A DNA stretch of 44,141 bases from Clostridiales bacterium (GTDB lineage Bacteria; Bacillota; Clostridia; Oscillospirales; Acutalibacteraceae): contig JAAYIY010000038.1 of NCBI GenBank assembly GCA_012523185.1, forward strand, positions 1 to 44,141, in the 5' to 3' direction. Below are positions 1-6,600 of this stretch, one piece after another (position 1 is the stretch's first letter; each line of letters begins with the position of its first letter). Made by a program: the position numbers and the translations under genes. The notes under the pieces are model-generated. The model did not search any database. It had not been told where the DNA came from and saw nothing but the letters and a program-made list of their open reading frames with translations.

Positions 1-679
1 CCACCACGCCGCCGACATATTCTGAACCCGTAACGCTGCCCGTGTTATAGCAGTTGCTGACTGTGCCGCCGCTATCCCCCGCCACGCCGCCGACATAGTT
101 ACCGCCTTTTATATAAGAGTCGACAACGCCGACATTCTTGATTGTTCCTTTGAAAACATAGAAAACATATCCGAACAGACCCTGATAATCACTTGCCGTG
201 TCAATATATATACCGCTGACAGTGTGTCCGTCACCGTCAAAGTTGCCGTTGAAACTATTGTTATAGCTCGTTCCTATCGCCGTCCACTCATTAGGCGTTT
301 TGCCAGCCGCTTTGCCTGTGATGTTCCCGTCCCCGTCATAAGCAAACACATACGGTGAGTTGAGTTCAATGTCATCAGTGAGTTTAATAAACTTGCCGTC
401 GTAAGTCGTTCCGCTGTTCACAGATGAGGAAAGAAATGCGAGCTGCGGCGCCGTTTCGATGATGTAAGGATCACCCTCTGTGCCGCTGCCGGATGCGAAG
501 CCTGCCGCGACACTGCCGTCCCAAACGCCGCCCGCCGCGCTTGCACCAAGCGAAAACGGGCTTTTCAACCACTCAGGCAACTTAAAGTCAAACCCTGCCA
601 ACGCACCCAAAGGCGCACCGCCGAAAACCATGATGAACGCAAGTGTAACTGCCAATGCCTTTTTTGCAAATCTCTCCAT
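1..679 (-). CDS. GLUG-repeat secreted surface protein, N-terminal part (runs off the window edge)
   Basis: The reading frame is open from an ATG at 679 to the left edge (about 226 codons), so the C-terminus is missing. The start is set by a GGGAGG ribosome binding site a few bases upstream, and a TATAAT-like -10 lies at 727-732. The N-terminus (MERFAKKALAVTLAFIMVFG) is a typical signal peptide. After it, the protein has the pattern of secreted GLUG proteins: an entry segment 'GTEGDPYIIETAPQLAFL', a 'FNGNFDGDGHTVSGIYI' segment, then glycine-rich repeats such as 'YVGGVAGDSGGTVSNCYNTG' and a second 'EYVGGVV' at the edge. GLUG repeats are known from extracellular adhesin-like beta-solenoid proteins. 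The ligand is unknown. The architecture resembles the GLUG protein at 4391-5827, and whether it shares that protein's C-terminal tail cannot be seen here. Confidence 0.8.
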   Translation of the reverse strand, partial: MERFAKKALAVTLAFIMVFGGAPLGALAGFDFKLPEWLKSPFSLGASAAGGVWDGSVAAGFASGSGTEGDPYIIETAPQLAFLSSSVNSGTTYDGKFIKLTDDIELNSPYVFAYDGDGNITGKAAGKTPNEWTAIGTSYNNSFNGNFDGDGHTVSGIYIDTASDYQGLFGYVFYVFKGTIKNVGVVDSYIKGGNYVGGVAGDSGGTVSNCYNTGSVTGSEYVGGVV

Positions 680-904
680 TTTGTTTCCTCCCAAATTTCA
701 TGTTTTTTAATACCGCAACGGCTTATATTATACCGATTCGGCATGCCCTACACTTATAAGACAGTCAAGCTTACCGTTTGGTTGAGGTTTTTTAAAAATT
801 ATTTTATTTTTTTTGTAAATCACGTTTAAAAACCTCTCCCTCACTCTCCGCATGCCACCTCTCCTGCCACAGCGGCTCTCCCTCACCCGCGGCTCTCCCT
901 CACT

Positions 905-1319
905 GTGGCTCTCCCTCCGGGAGAGCTGTCGCGAAGCGACTGAGAGGGGAGTCTTTCCGCAACATCTCCCGCAAAGAACCTCTCCGACTCCGCTGAAGCG
1001 GAGCCACCTCTCCTAAAGGAGAGGCAATGCGTGGCGGCTCTCCCTCACCCGTGGCTCTCCCTCCGGGAGAGCTGTCGCGAAGCGACTGAGAGGGGAGTCT
1101 TTCCGCAACATCTCCCGCAAAGAACCTCTCCGACTCCGCTGAAGCGGAGCCACCTCTCCTAAGAGGAGAGGCAGTGCGTGGCGGCTCTCCCTCACAGTGG
1201 CTCTCCCACCGGGAGAGCTGTCGCGAAGCGACTGAGAGGGGAGTCTTTCCACAACTTCTCCCGCAAAGAACCTCTCCGTCACGCTGACGCGGAGCCACCT
1301 ATCCTAAAAGTAGAGGCGA
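905..1319. repeat. Three tandem copies of a 146-bp dispersed repeat
   Basis: Copies begin at 905, 1051 and 1197, with an exact 146-bp period. The third is the most diverged and ends near 1319. Each unit contains short palindromes: 'CTCCCTCCGGGAG', 'CTGTCGCGAAGCGAC', 'CTCCGCTGAAGCGGAG' and 'CCTCTCCTAAAGGAGAGG'. Degenerate pieces lie just before it (about 837-904), a further copy is at 39717-39803, and a degenerate one at 3658-3724, so this is a dispersed family. Open frames across it are not credible genes. It lies downstream of no gene on the plus strand and upstream of the surface-protein gene on the minus strand. Its function is unknown. Confidence 0.85.
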
Positions 1320-1810
1320 TTTAAACGTGTGCCGTCGAAAACTATAATGAATACTAAAACAAGGCCGAACCCTGCTTTAATGACTTTTTCACTTTAAAAC
1401 AACTCCCTTTTATTGTGTATTCACTTATAAGACGATTTGAAATGACAAATGATTCACTTTTTATAAAACAGTGCGACTCCAACAAAAAACGGGTTTTGCT
1501 AAAACATAATCCTTAATGAAATTATCTTAACATATATTTTCACGTTTGTCACCATCAAGTGTCACATATATTTCAATGCCAATCTTTTGGTTCCTTACGC
1601 CAAAAAACGCAGATTAGGCACCAACCGCTGTCGATATATTCGCCACAAAACGTTATTTTACAGTAACTTTTGTATAAATAAACGTCAAACAAACATCAGT
1701 CTGGGCTTATCATCGATCTTTATGATTCTTTGAAAAAGGGATGCAGACTTTAGTCTTATGTGCATAGTCACGAAGGTATCAACAATAAGCTATCTATCCT
1801 TATGCAAGTA
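1320..1810. other. AT-rich stretch with no recognisable gene
   Basis: About 490 bases between the two repeat arrays. I see no supported coding frame, RNA gene or clear transposon end. A small palindrome (AGACTTTAGTCT, about 1746-1757) is the only local structure noted. Confidence 0.4.
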
Positions 1811-1842
1811 AAACAAAAAGGCCGGACAAAATCCGGTTTTTT
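1811..1842 (-). terminator. Rho-independent terminator at the far end of the tRNA-Arg repeat array
   Basis: Read on the minus strand there is a CCGGA / TCCGG hairpin around TTTTG, followed by CCTTTTTGTTTT. It closes the transcription unit that starts at tRNA-Arg and runs through the 90-bp repeats. Confidence 0.55.
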
Positions 1843-1860
1843 AATACACAGAAAAAAGAC

Positions 1861-2199
1861 GCGTCAGGCGCGGGCGGACAGGCTGTAAATAAGAAAAACC
1901 CGCAGTGCGCGAAATGCCCACCGCAGGGTGCAATCCACCGATAAAAATGCGCGTCAGGCGCGGGCGGACAGGCTGTAAATAAAGAAAACCCGCAGTGCGC
2001 GAAATGCCCACCGCAGGTAGAATCCACCGATAAAAAATGCGCGTCAGGCGCGGGCTGACAGGCTGTAAATAAAGAAAACCCGCAGTGCGCGAAATGCCCA
2101 CCGCAGGGTGCAATCCGCCGATAAAAAATGCGCGTCAGGCGCGGGCGGACAGGTTGTAAATAAGAAAAACCCGCAGTGCGCGAAATGCCCACCGCAGGT
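1861..2199 (-). repeat. Four tandem ~90-bp repeats, each resembling a terminator, directly behind tRNA-Arg
   Basis: Units start at 1861, 1951, 2041 and 2132 (periods 90, 90 and 91); the unit next to the tRNA is partial, about 68 bp. Read in the tRNA direction, each unit has a hairpin CCTGCGGTG / CACTGCGGG (with wobble pairs) followed by TTTTTCTT. Complete units also have a second hairpin, GCGC-CTGAC-GCGC, followed by ATTTTT. The array therefore looks like serial intrinsic terminators. The first hairpin begins immediately after the tRNA CCA. There are no unique spacers between units, so it is not a CRISPR array. Confidence 0.85.
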
Positions 2200-2200
2200 G

Positions 2201-2277
2201 TGGCGCGCCAGGAGGGACTCGAACCCCCGACCTTTTGGTTCGTAGCCAAACACTCTATCCGGCTGAGCTACTGGCGC
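2201..2277 (-). tRNA. tRNA-Arg (anticodon ACG)
   Basis: A 77-nt cloverleaf on the minus strand. The acceptor stem is GCGCCAG / CTGGCGC, there is a GGTTCGAGTCC T-arm, the anticodon loop is CTACGAA giving ACG, and the 3' CCA is encoded. It is followed at once by the terminator-like repeat array. Confidence 0.97.
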
Positions 2278-2291
2278 ACATCAACTCGGAC

Positions 2292-2320
2292 ATATTATCA
2301 CACTTTGGCTGAAAAATCAA
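2292..2320 (-). promoter_or_regulatory. Sigma-A promoter for tRNA-Arg
   Basis: On the minus strand, -35 TTGATT (2315-2320), a 17-bp spacer and -10 TAATAT (2292-2297), ending 15 bases before the tRNA 5' end. Confidence 0.75.
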
Positions 2321-2324
2321 TAAG

Positions 2325-2372
2325 TTTTTAGAAGTTTAAGACTTAACATTTTTAGAAGTTTGAGGCTTAACA
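2325..2372. repeat. 24-bp direct repeat, two adjacent copies
   Basis: Two back-to-back copies (2325-2348 and 2349-2372) of TTTTTAGAAGTTT followed by (A/G)AG/GG and CTTAACA. They sit between the tRNA-Arg promoter and the BRCT relic. No function is evident. Confidence 0.6.
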
Positions 2373-2379
2373 AGATTGA

Positions 2380-2675
2380 GGTGACTTTGTGTCGTTCGGA
2401 AAACTTAATACCCCCGATATATTGTCTCTTTTGGGCACGGCAAGGACAAGTACGGCTTTGCAACCGCAACCAAGCCTATGACGGTTAGAAAAGCAACGTC
2501 CGCTTGTGATTTTTTGGGCATAGAATCTGATTATAAGGATGATGATTTTAATGGAAAACATTTTGTTTTTACCGGCACTCTTCTTTCTATGGCTTGTCCC
2601 AAAGCATATGAGGTGGCCGCTACGGGCGGCGGAATTCCGCAGGATTATAGAGTGCTGAACAGAAGCCATGGGTAA
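2380..2675 (+). pseudogene. Relic of a BRCT-domain protein
   Basis: The frame ending at 2675 reads '...KDKYGFATATKPMTVRK', 'TSACDFLGIESDYKDDD' and then 'FNGKHFVFTGTLLSMA' and 'YEVAATGGGIPQD'. The second half matches the start of a BRCT domain (pattern G-K-x-F-V-F-T-G-T-L...GG). The domain is cut after the GGxIPQD segment and runs into unrelated sequence. Upstream, coding-like sequence ('FGKLNTPDILSLLG') continues in another frame, which suggests a frameshift near 2436. There is no plausible start or ribosome binding site. In intact relatives this domain is found in DNA ligases and in exonuclease-type proteins. The assignment rests on motif reading only. Confidence 0.55.
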
Positions 2676-2736
2676 AGAGCGAATTCCTTTTTGTGCCTTT
2701 TCAGGTTTACTTTATTCTTTTGCTGTGATAATATGT

Positions 2737-2812
2737 TTAAGGCACCACCGCACAATGATTGTTGTGCGATTGCGCCGTCAGATTTTTCGTCTGCTTGTCG
2801 AAAAATCGCCCT
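2737..2812 (+). mobile_element. One end of a MITE-like element (same family as 19756-19935)
   Basis: The sequence from TTAAGGCACCACCGCACAAT through the segment that includes GCGATTGCGCCGTCAG matches, nearly base for base, the reverse complement of the right half of the complete element at 19756-19935. Similarity fades after about 2812, where a hairpin GCCCTGC / GCAGGGC (about 2810-2840) follows. The other terminal repeat is absent, so this is a truncated copy. Confidence 0.7.
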
Positions 2813-2884
2813 GCTCGTCAGCGAGGACGCGCAGGGCAGGTATGTCAAACTGTTGAAAAAACTGAATTGAAAGGAAAGTTTTAA

Positions 2885-3715
2885 ATGGAACAAATAATCG
2901 CATTCATAATGGCGGCCGTCTCGTTTCTCTCAAGCCTGTTCGGCGTTTATCCGTCCGGCCTTGCCGACGGCGTCAACGCGGACACCCGTTTTTTCCTGCG
3001 CTTTAAGGAGTATAAGGCGTACATCTACAAGGACGGCGACGTCGAGCTGCCGTTCCGGCTGCTTGAGCCGACATCGTCGCAGGACGGCGCGCTTTATCCG
3101 CTCATCGTTTACCTGCACGGCGCGGGCGAAACGGGCAAAAACAACAAGGATCAGCTCCAACGCTTTTTCGCAAAGGGTCTTGAAAACAGCGGCGAGGCGT
3201 GCTACGCGTTCCTGCCGCAGATCGAGGACGACTGGTTTTGGGGCGACGCGCACGTCGACGCCGTCCTCAACAAATGCATCGACGACTATCTGCTCGCGGC
3301 ATATCCCATCGACACCGACCGGATCTATGTCACCGGTCTGTCGCGCGGCGGTAACGGCGTCTATGAGCAGGTTTACCTGCATCAAGGAAAATACGCCGCG
3401 GCGTTGCCGGTGTGCGGCTACCTTTACCGGTTTGACGAAACGGTTCTTTCAAATTTCCAGCCCTTTGCAGACATCCCGATGTGGATCGCCCACAACGCCG
3501 GCGACCCGACCGTTTCGGTCGAGCATTCGCGCCTAATGTATTCCTCCGTCCTCGCGCTGGGCGGCACGCAGATCATCTACACCGAATACGCCAAAAACAA
3601 ACACGATGCGTGGACAGCGTTTTATTCCGACCGGGACATCTGGACATGGATGTTCGCGCAGCGGCTGAGAGGGGGAGAAGCACCTCCGTCATCCTTCGCG
3701 CGCCACCTTTCCTGA
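2885..3715 (+). CDS. Alpha/beta-hydrolase (esterase / PHB-depolymerase-like)
   Basis: 276 residues, started by an ATG with the ribosome binding site AAAGGAAAG. Residues 1-28 are hydrophobic and may export or anchor the protein. Alpha/beta-hydrolase signatures are clear: an oxyanion-loop motif LHGAGETG (77-84), the nucleophile elbow GLSRGG (Ser153), a likely acid in NAGDPTVS (Asp207) and a catalytic His in NKHDAW (His240). These fit the esterase group of secreted prolyl-oligopeptidase or PHB-depolymerase-like enzymes. The substrate cannot be told. The last ~17 residues (from QRLRGGEAPPSSF) are encoded by a degenerate copy of the dispersed 146-bp repeat family, so the original C-terminus was probably replaced or extended. 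The gene stands alone, with MITE remains upstream and an IS relic downstream. Confidence 0.85.
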   Translation: MEQIIAFIMAAVSFLSSLFGVYPSGLADGVNADTRFFLRFKEYKAYIYKDGDVELPFRLLEPTSSQDGALYPLIVYLHGAGETGKNNKDQLQRFFAKGLENSGEACYAFLPQIEDDWFWGDAHVDAVLNKCIDDYLLAAYPIDTDRIYVTGLSRGGNGVYEQVYLHQGKYAAALPVCGYLYRFDETVLSNFQPFADIPMWIAHNAGDPTVSVEHSRLMYSSVLALGGTQIIYTEYAKNKHDAWTAFYSDRDIWTWMFAQRLRGGEAPPSSFARHLS

Positions 3716-3724
3716 AAAGAGGCC
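3658..3724. repeat. Degenerate copy of the dispersed repeat, overlapping the hydrolase 3' end
   Basis: The segment containing GCGGCTGAGAGGGGGAGAAG, then CACCTCCGTCATCC and CCACCTTTCCTGAAAAGAGG, follows the order of palindromic blocks seen in the 905-1319 repeat (GCGACTGAGAGGGGAG ... CCACCTCTCCTAAAGGAGAGG) with many mismatches. It contributes the last codons and the stop of the hydrolase gene. Confidence 0.5.
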
Positions 3725-3780
3725 GGAGCGTGTTTGGCAATTGACAAACTGCCTAAAAAAATTGATAATATTCCGGGTGA

Positions 3781-4040
3781 TGGAAATGACGATACCAAGA
3801 CGCAGATATGAGATAAGCGATGAAGAATGGGAGCGTGTCAAAAACCTGTTGCCGCCGGAACGGACAGGGAAACGGGGCAGGCCATGCAGAATGGGTAATC
3901 AAACAGCATTGAATGCAATGCTTTGAATCAATCGAAGTGGACAGCATGGCGGGATTTGCCGAAACGGCATGGCAAGCGGCAAACGCCCCTATGACCGTTT
4001 TCGTGCGTGGTCGGAATCAGGGGTGCTTCAGCAGGCGTTA
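3781..4040 (+). pseudogene. IS5-type transposase relic, N-terminal part
   Basis: The frame begins 'MEMTIPRRRYEISDEEWERV' and 'KNLLPPERTGKRGRP', the conserved N-terminal helix-turn-helix region of IS5-group transposases. A stop follows 'ALNAML'. The rest can be followed past it as 'INRSGQHGG', 'KRPYDRFRAW' and 'SESGVLQQALMK', so there is an in-frame stop and probably a small indel. It ends abruptly inside the transposase, against the DUF7000 relic, with no right terminal repeat. Upstream, TTGACA at about 3742 could be part of the element's old promoter. The C-terminal part of a similar transposase lies on the opposite strand at 5998-6285. Confidence 0.75.
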
Positions 4041-4269
4041 ATGAAAAATAAGACATGTCCACATAGCCTTGATATATATTGCCTATGTCGTAATGTGGAT
4101 ATTTTTTGGCAAAATCAACACGCAGTTTTCCAATGAACTCCGGTATCCCCTTATATGCAGGCTGTATTTCATCTTGTTGAATTAAATCCGGTTGTTCACA
4201 AAGATTTTCTGAAAACATAGAAGATAATTGCGATGTAAACTCATCAATGTCAATATTGTTATTTAACCA
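4037..4269 (-). pseudogene. Fragment of a DUF7000-like protein gene
   Basis: On the minus strand an open stretch reads 'NNNIDIDEFTSQLSSMFSEN', 'PDLIQQDEIQPAYKGIPEFI', 'GKLRVDFAKKYPHYDIGNIY' and 'QGYVDMSYFSLT'. This reads like the central part of a small conserved cytosolic protein; I associate it with the DUF7000 family from memory, so the name is tentative. There is no start codon with a ribosome binding site (an in-frame stop precedes it near 4273), and it is cut at 4037 by the transposase relic. Confidence 0.5.
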
Positions 4270-4390
4270 CTAACAAATAACCCTGTTGTTCTGACACAAA
4301 TTGAAAGCACTAAAATGATTGATAAAAATTTATTAGACTTTTTTATGTTATACCGTTCATTTCGTTCACATCTTTGGCAGAACAATTGAT

Positions 4391-5827
4391 TTATGATCTC
4401 ATCCAAATCCACCCGAACAGGAAAATCCGCAGAATCCACTGTAACCAACCGGGCAGCTTTTCCCAACACTTGAGATCAACCGGATCCGGATCGGGGTCAG
4501 TGGTGACTTCGGGCGCCGCGCTCTTAAACACGGGATAGCCGCCGTCATCGGGCATGACCCAGATCTTTTCAAAGTCGAAATCGACGAAAGATTCCTGCTG
4601 ACGCATTTGCTCATCAGAAAGCTTGGAGGGACTGTCTGTAGCACCCGAACCTCCTATGAGCGGAATATTGTCGTTTGAGTAGTAGCAATTTTCCACACTT
4701 GAGTCTGTTTTAACGGTACTCGAATGATCGATAGACATGGGAACAAGACCATAATTTATCACATGACCCATGATTCCGCCTTGACAAAGCTGTTGCTCCG
4801 CAGTTGCCACAATGTTTCCTGTGTTATAGCACTCCACGACACGACCATCTCTGCCGGAAATTCCGCCAATATATAATGTGCCCTCAGAAATACCCTCAAG
4901 AGCGCCTGTGTTGTAGCATTGCTTGATGTTGCTTTTAATATATTTATGACCTTCGGAATATCCGGCAATGCCGCCGACGCCTACGGAAATATTTGATTCT
5001 GTAACAGAGCGAATTGTTCCTTTGTTATAGCATTTTTCAATGTTCGCGCCGATACCCGCAATACCGCCTGTATGAACCGAATATATATATATACTTGGCA
5101 TGATAGCGTTTGTGGTTGAGATAATATTAGTTAGATTACAGCAAGATGATATTTCCGTATACTGTGGTGTCGTGGTTATCGCCGCTGAATCGTCACTGCC
5201 CATAACGCCGCCGACAAAACTGATGAAAGTTCTGCCATTTAGCTCTTTAGAAGTTGATATTTTAATAGAACCGCTGACAAAGCAGTTGTGAATAGTTGAG
5301 CCTGTTGCCCTGCCTGCTATGCTGCCAACCGAAATGACCGCTGCTTCTGCCGTGATGTCAATGTTTATGCTGCTTAGTCCAAGATTTTTGACAGTTGCCG
5401 AGGACATTACGCCAAACAGACCAACACCGTAATTGTCGGGGTCAAATTCGAGAATGTTCAAGTTTTTGATAACAAATCCGTTGCCGTCAAATACGCCTGT
5501 GAATGGTTCTGAATTGCCGCTTGTAAGTAGATTTGTATCGATGCCAATCGGTATCCAGCTGCCAAACTCTGCAAGGTCAATGTCGTTCATCAAGATATAT
5601 TTGCCGGAAAGATTGCTGCGTACTGCGTCTAAATCTTCGGGTGTGTGAATTGCCGTGAAACCTTCCGGAATATCATTTTCATGCTCTACGGGTTCAATAA
5701 AGTCATAGTTGACTTCGTCGACTGCCACAGAGGCAGAAACAGGCAAAAACAAAAACACCCCGACAGTTAAAACACTTGCCAAAAACAGCGTGAAGGATTT
5801 CCTTAATAAATCTTTCCTCTTTAACAT
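4391..5827 (-). CDS. GLUG-repeat secreted protein with hydrophobic Trp-rich C-terminal tail
   Basis: 478 residues. The ATG at 5827 is preceded by AAGGAGG at good spacing. The N-terminus (about 1-35) is a signal peptide. An entry segment 'FTAIHTPEDLDAVRSNLSGK' and 'PFTGVFDGNGFVIKNLNI' leads into about seven glycine-rich GLUG-like repeats (about residues 130-380), for example 'VHTGGIAGIGANIEKCYNKG', 'SVGVGGIAGYSEG' and 'YIGGISGRDGRVVECYNTGN'. After a short spacer the protein ends in 'LPGWLQWILRIFLFGWIWMR' and Ser. There is no LPXTG motif. This tail is almost identical to that of the BspA-like protein at 20984-22273 and probably anchors or sorts the protein. The gene is flanked by oppositely oriented IS5-type relics. 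Its binding target is unknown. Confidence 0.88.
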   Translation of the reverse strand: MLKRKDLLRKSFTLFLASVLTVGVFLFLPVSASVAVDEVNYDFIEPVEHENDIPEGFTAIHTPEDLDAVRSNLSGKYILMNDIDLAEFGSWIPIGIDTNLLTSGNSEPFTGVFDGNGFVIKNLNILEFDPDNYGVGLFGVMSSATVKNLGLSSINIDITAEAAVISVGSIAGRATGSTIHNCFVSGSIKISTSKELNGRTFISFVGGVMGSDDSAAITTTPQYTEISSCCNLTNIISTTNAIMPSIYIYSVHTGGIAGIGANIEKCYNKGTIRSVTESNISVGVGGIAGYSEGHKYIKSNIKQCYNTGALEGISEGTLYIGGISGRDGRVVECYNTGNIVATAEQQLCQGGIMGHVINYGLVPMSIDHSSTVKTDSSVENCYYSNDNIPLIGGSGATDSPSKLSDEQMRQQESFVDFDFEKIWVMPDDGGYPVFKSAAPEVTTDPDPDPVDLKCWEKLPGWLQWILRIFLFGWIWMRS

Positions 5828-5889
5828 TTATATGACCTCCTTATTGCATAATGTGAAAACAACACCAAAAACGACCGTCAACCAAGGGC

Positions 5890-6285
5890 TTACACAACCT
5901 TTTTACTTTTCCTTTTAAGCTTGATGATAATCAATCCCAAAATCGAAAAAGCAATCAGCACAATTATTGACACACATTGCCAAAAACTAAGGTGCAGAAA
6001 TAAACCACCTTCTTCTCCGCTCAACGACTGAGAGGTCACAGAGACATCATGAACATTCGCACCCATTATAACCAAATTATGCACAAGACCGCTGTCCTTG
6101 TCAACACCGATATTTGCTTTGCAGCCAAACCGTTATTCATTGCCCTTCTTCGTTTGGTGTGCGTCAGGGTCACGCTTTTTCTCCTTGTTCTTTGTTGAAT
6201 TCGGCGCGTTTATGATTATTGAATAATTCTTGTTGCATTAACCCGGTATTTAATCAAATACAGTCAATCCCCGCGCTGGCAGTTT
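5890..6285 (-). pseudogene. IS5-type transposase relic, C-terminal part, fused to an unrelated membrane tail
   Basis: Read on the minus strand from about 6235 the frame gives 'APNSTKNKEKKRDPDAHQTK', 'KGNE', a TAA stop, then 'RFGCKANIGVDKDSGLVHNL' and 'VIMGANVHDVSVTSQ'. This is the DDE-domain block of IS5-group transposases (K-x-KKRDP-x-x-HQTKKGN ... ANVHD). Weaker similarity with stops ('ARGLTVFD') reaches about 6285. After 'SLSGEE' (near 5998) the similarity ends and the frame continues as a single transmembrane segment ('FWQCVSIIVLIAFSILGLII') with a basic end, stopping at 5890. That tail probably comes from the 3' end of another truncated gene. The stretch 6286-6432 shows no gene; a weak hairpin with a T-run lies at about 6332-6351 on the plus strand. 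Confidence 0.7.
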
Positions 6286-6432
6286 GTCGGCATGCGAGTT
6301 GCAAAAGTGAGTTACCCCCATCGGGCATAGCGCTCGGCGGGGCGTTTTTTGACTTGCATCTGACTTGCGCTTTTGATTTGTTTTAACCTTTATTGTTCCG
6401 TTTTGTTCCGCACGTCAGATTTATATATGAAA

Positions 6433-6475
6433 ATAAAAAACCTTGCAAGCGTTATGCATCAACGTTTGCAAGGTT
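6433..6475 (-). terminator. Rho-independent terminator behind tRNA-Gly
   Basis: A long inverted repeat, 6439-6453 against 6461-6475 (AACCTTGCAA arms, one wobble pair), is followed on the minus strand by TTTTTTATTTT. It closes the ychF-to-tRNA-Gly transcription unit. Confidence 0.88.
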
Positions 6476-6482
6476 TTCCCCT

Positions 6483-6557
6483 TGGAGCGGGAAACGGGAC
6501 TCGAACCCGCAACTTTCAGCTTGGGAAGCTGACGCTCTGCCATTGAACTACTCCCGC
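6483..6557 (-). tRNA. tRNA-Gly (anticodon CCC)
   Basis: 75 nt. The acceptor stem is GCGGGAG / TTCCCGC, the anticodon loop is TTCCCAA giving CCC, the T-arm is GGGTTCGAGTCCC, and CCA is encoded. No promoter is visible in the 43 bases upstream, so it is probably cut from the transcript of the coiled-coil gene. A hairpin CGTGCC-ATGGC-GGCACG at 6562-6578 lies between them and could be a processing site. Confidence 0.96.
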
Positions 6558-6600
6558 GAAACGTGCCATGGCGGCACGATTTAAAAGTCAAAAGCTTGTG

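Noticed and set aside
900..1298. Open reading frames across the 146-bp tandem repeat
   Set aside because: The frames are created by the repeat period; there is no ribosome binding site, and the same Arg/Ser-rich pattern appears in several frames.
1861..2199. Possible CRISPR array
   Set aside because: Units are contiguous with no unique spacers, are about 90 bp long, and contain terminator-like hairpins; no cas genes are nearby.
1800..2253. Repeat-encoded proteins on the minus strand next to tRNA-Arg
   Set aside because: Frames simply read through the 90-bp units and the tRNA; no start signal or family.
2928..3536. Long alternative frames on both strands inside the hydrolase gene
   Set aside because: They are high-GC shadows of the hydrolase; only the annotated frame has catalytic motifs and a ribosome binding site.
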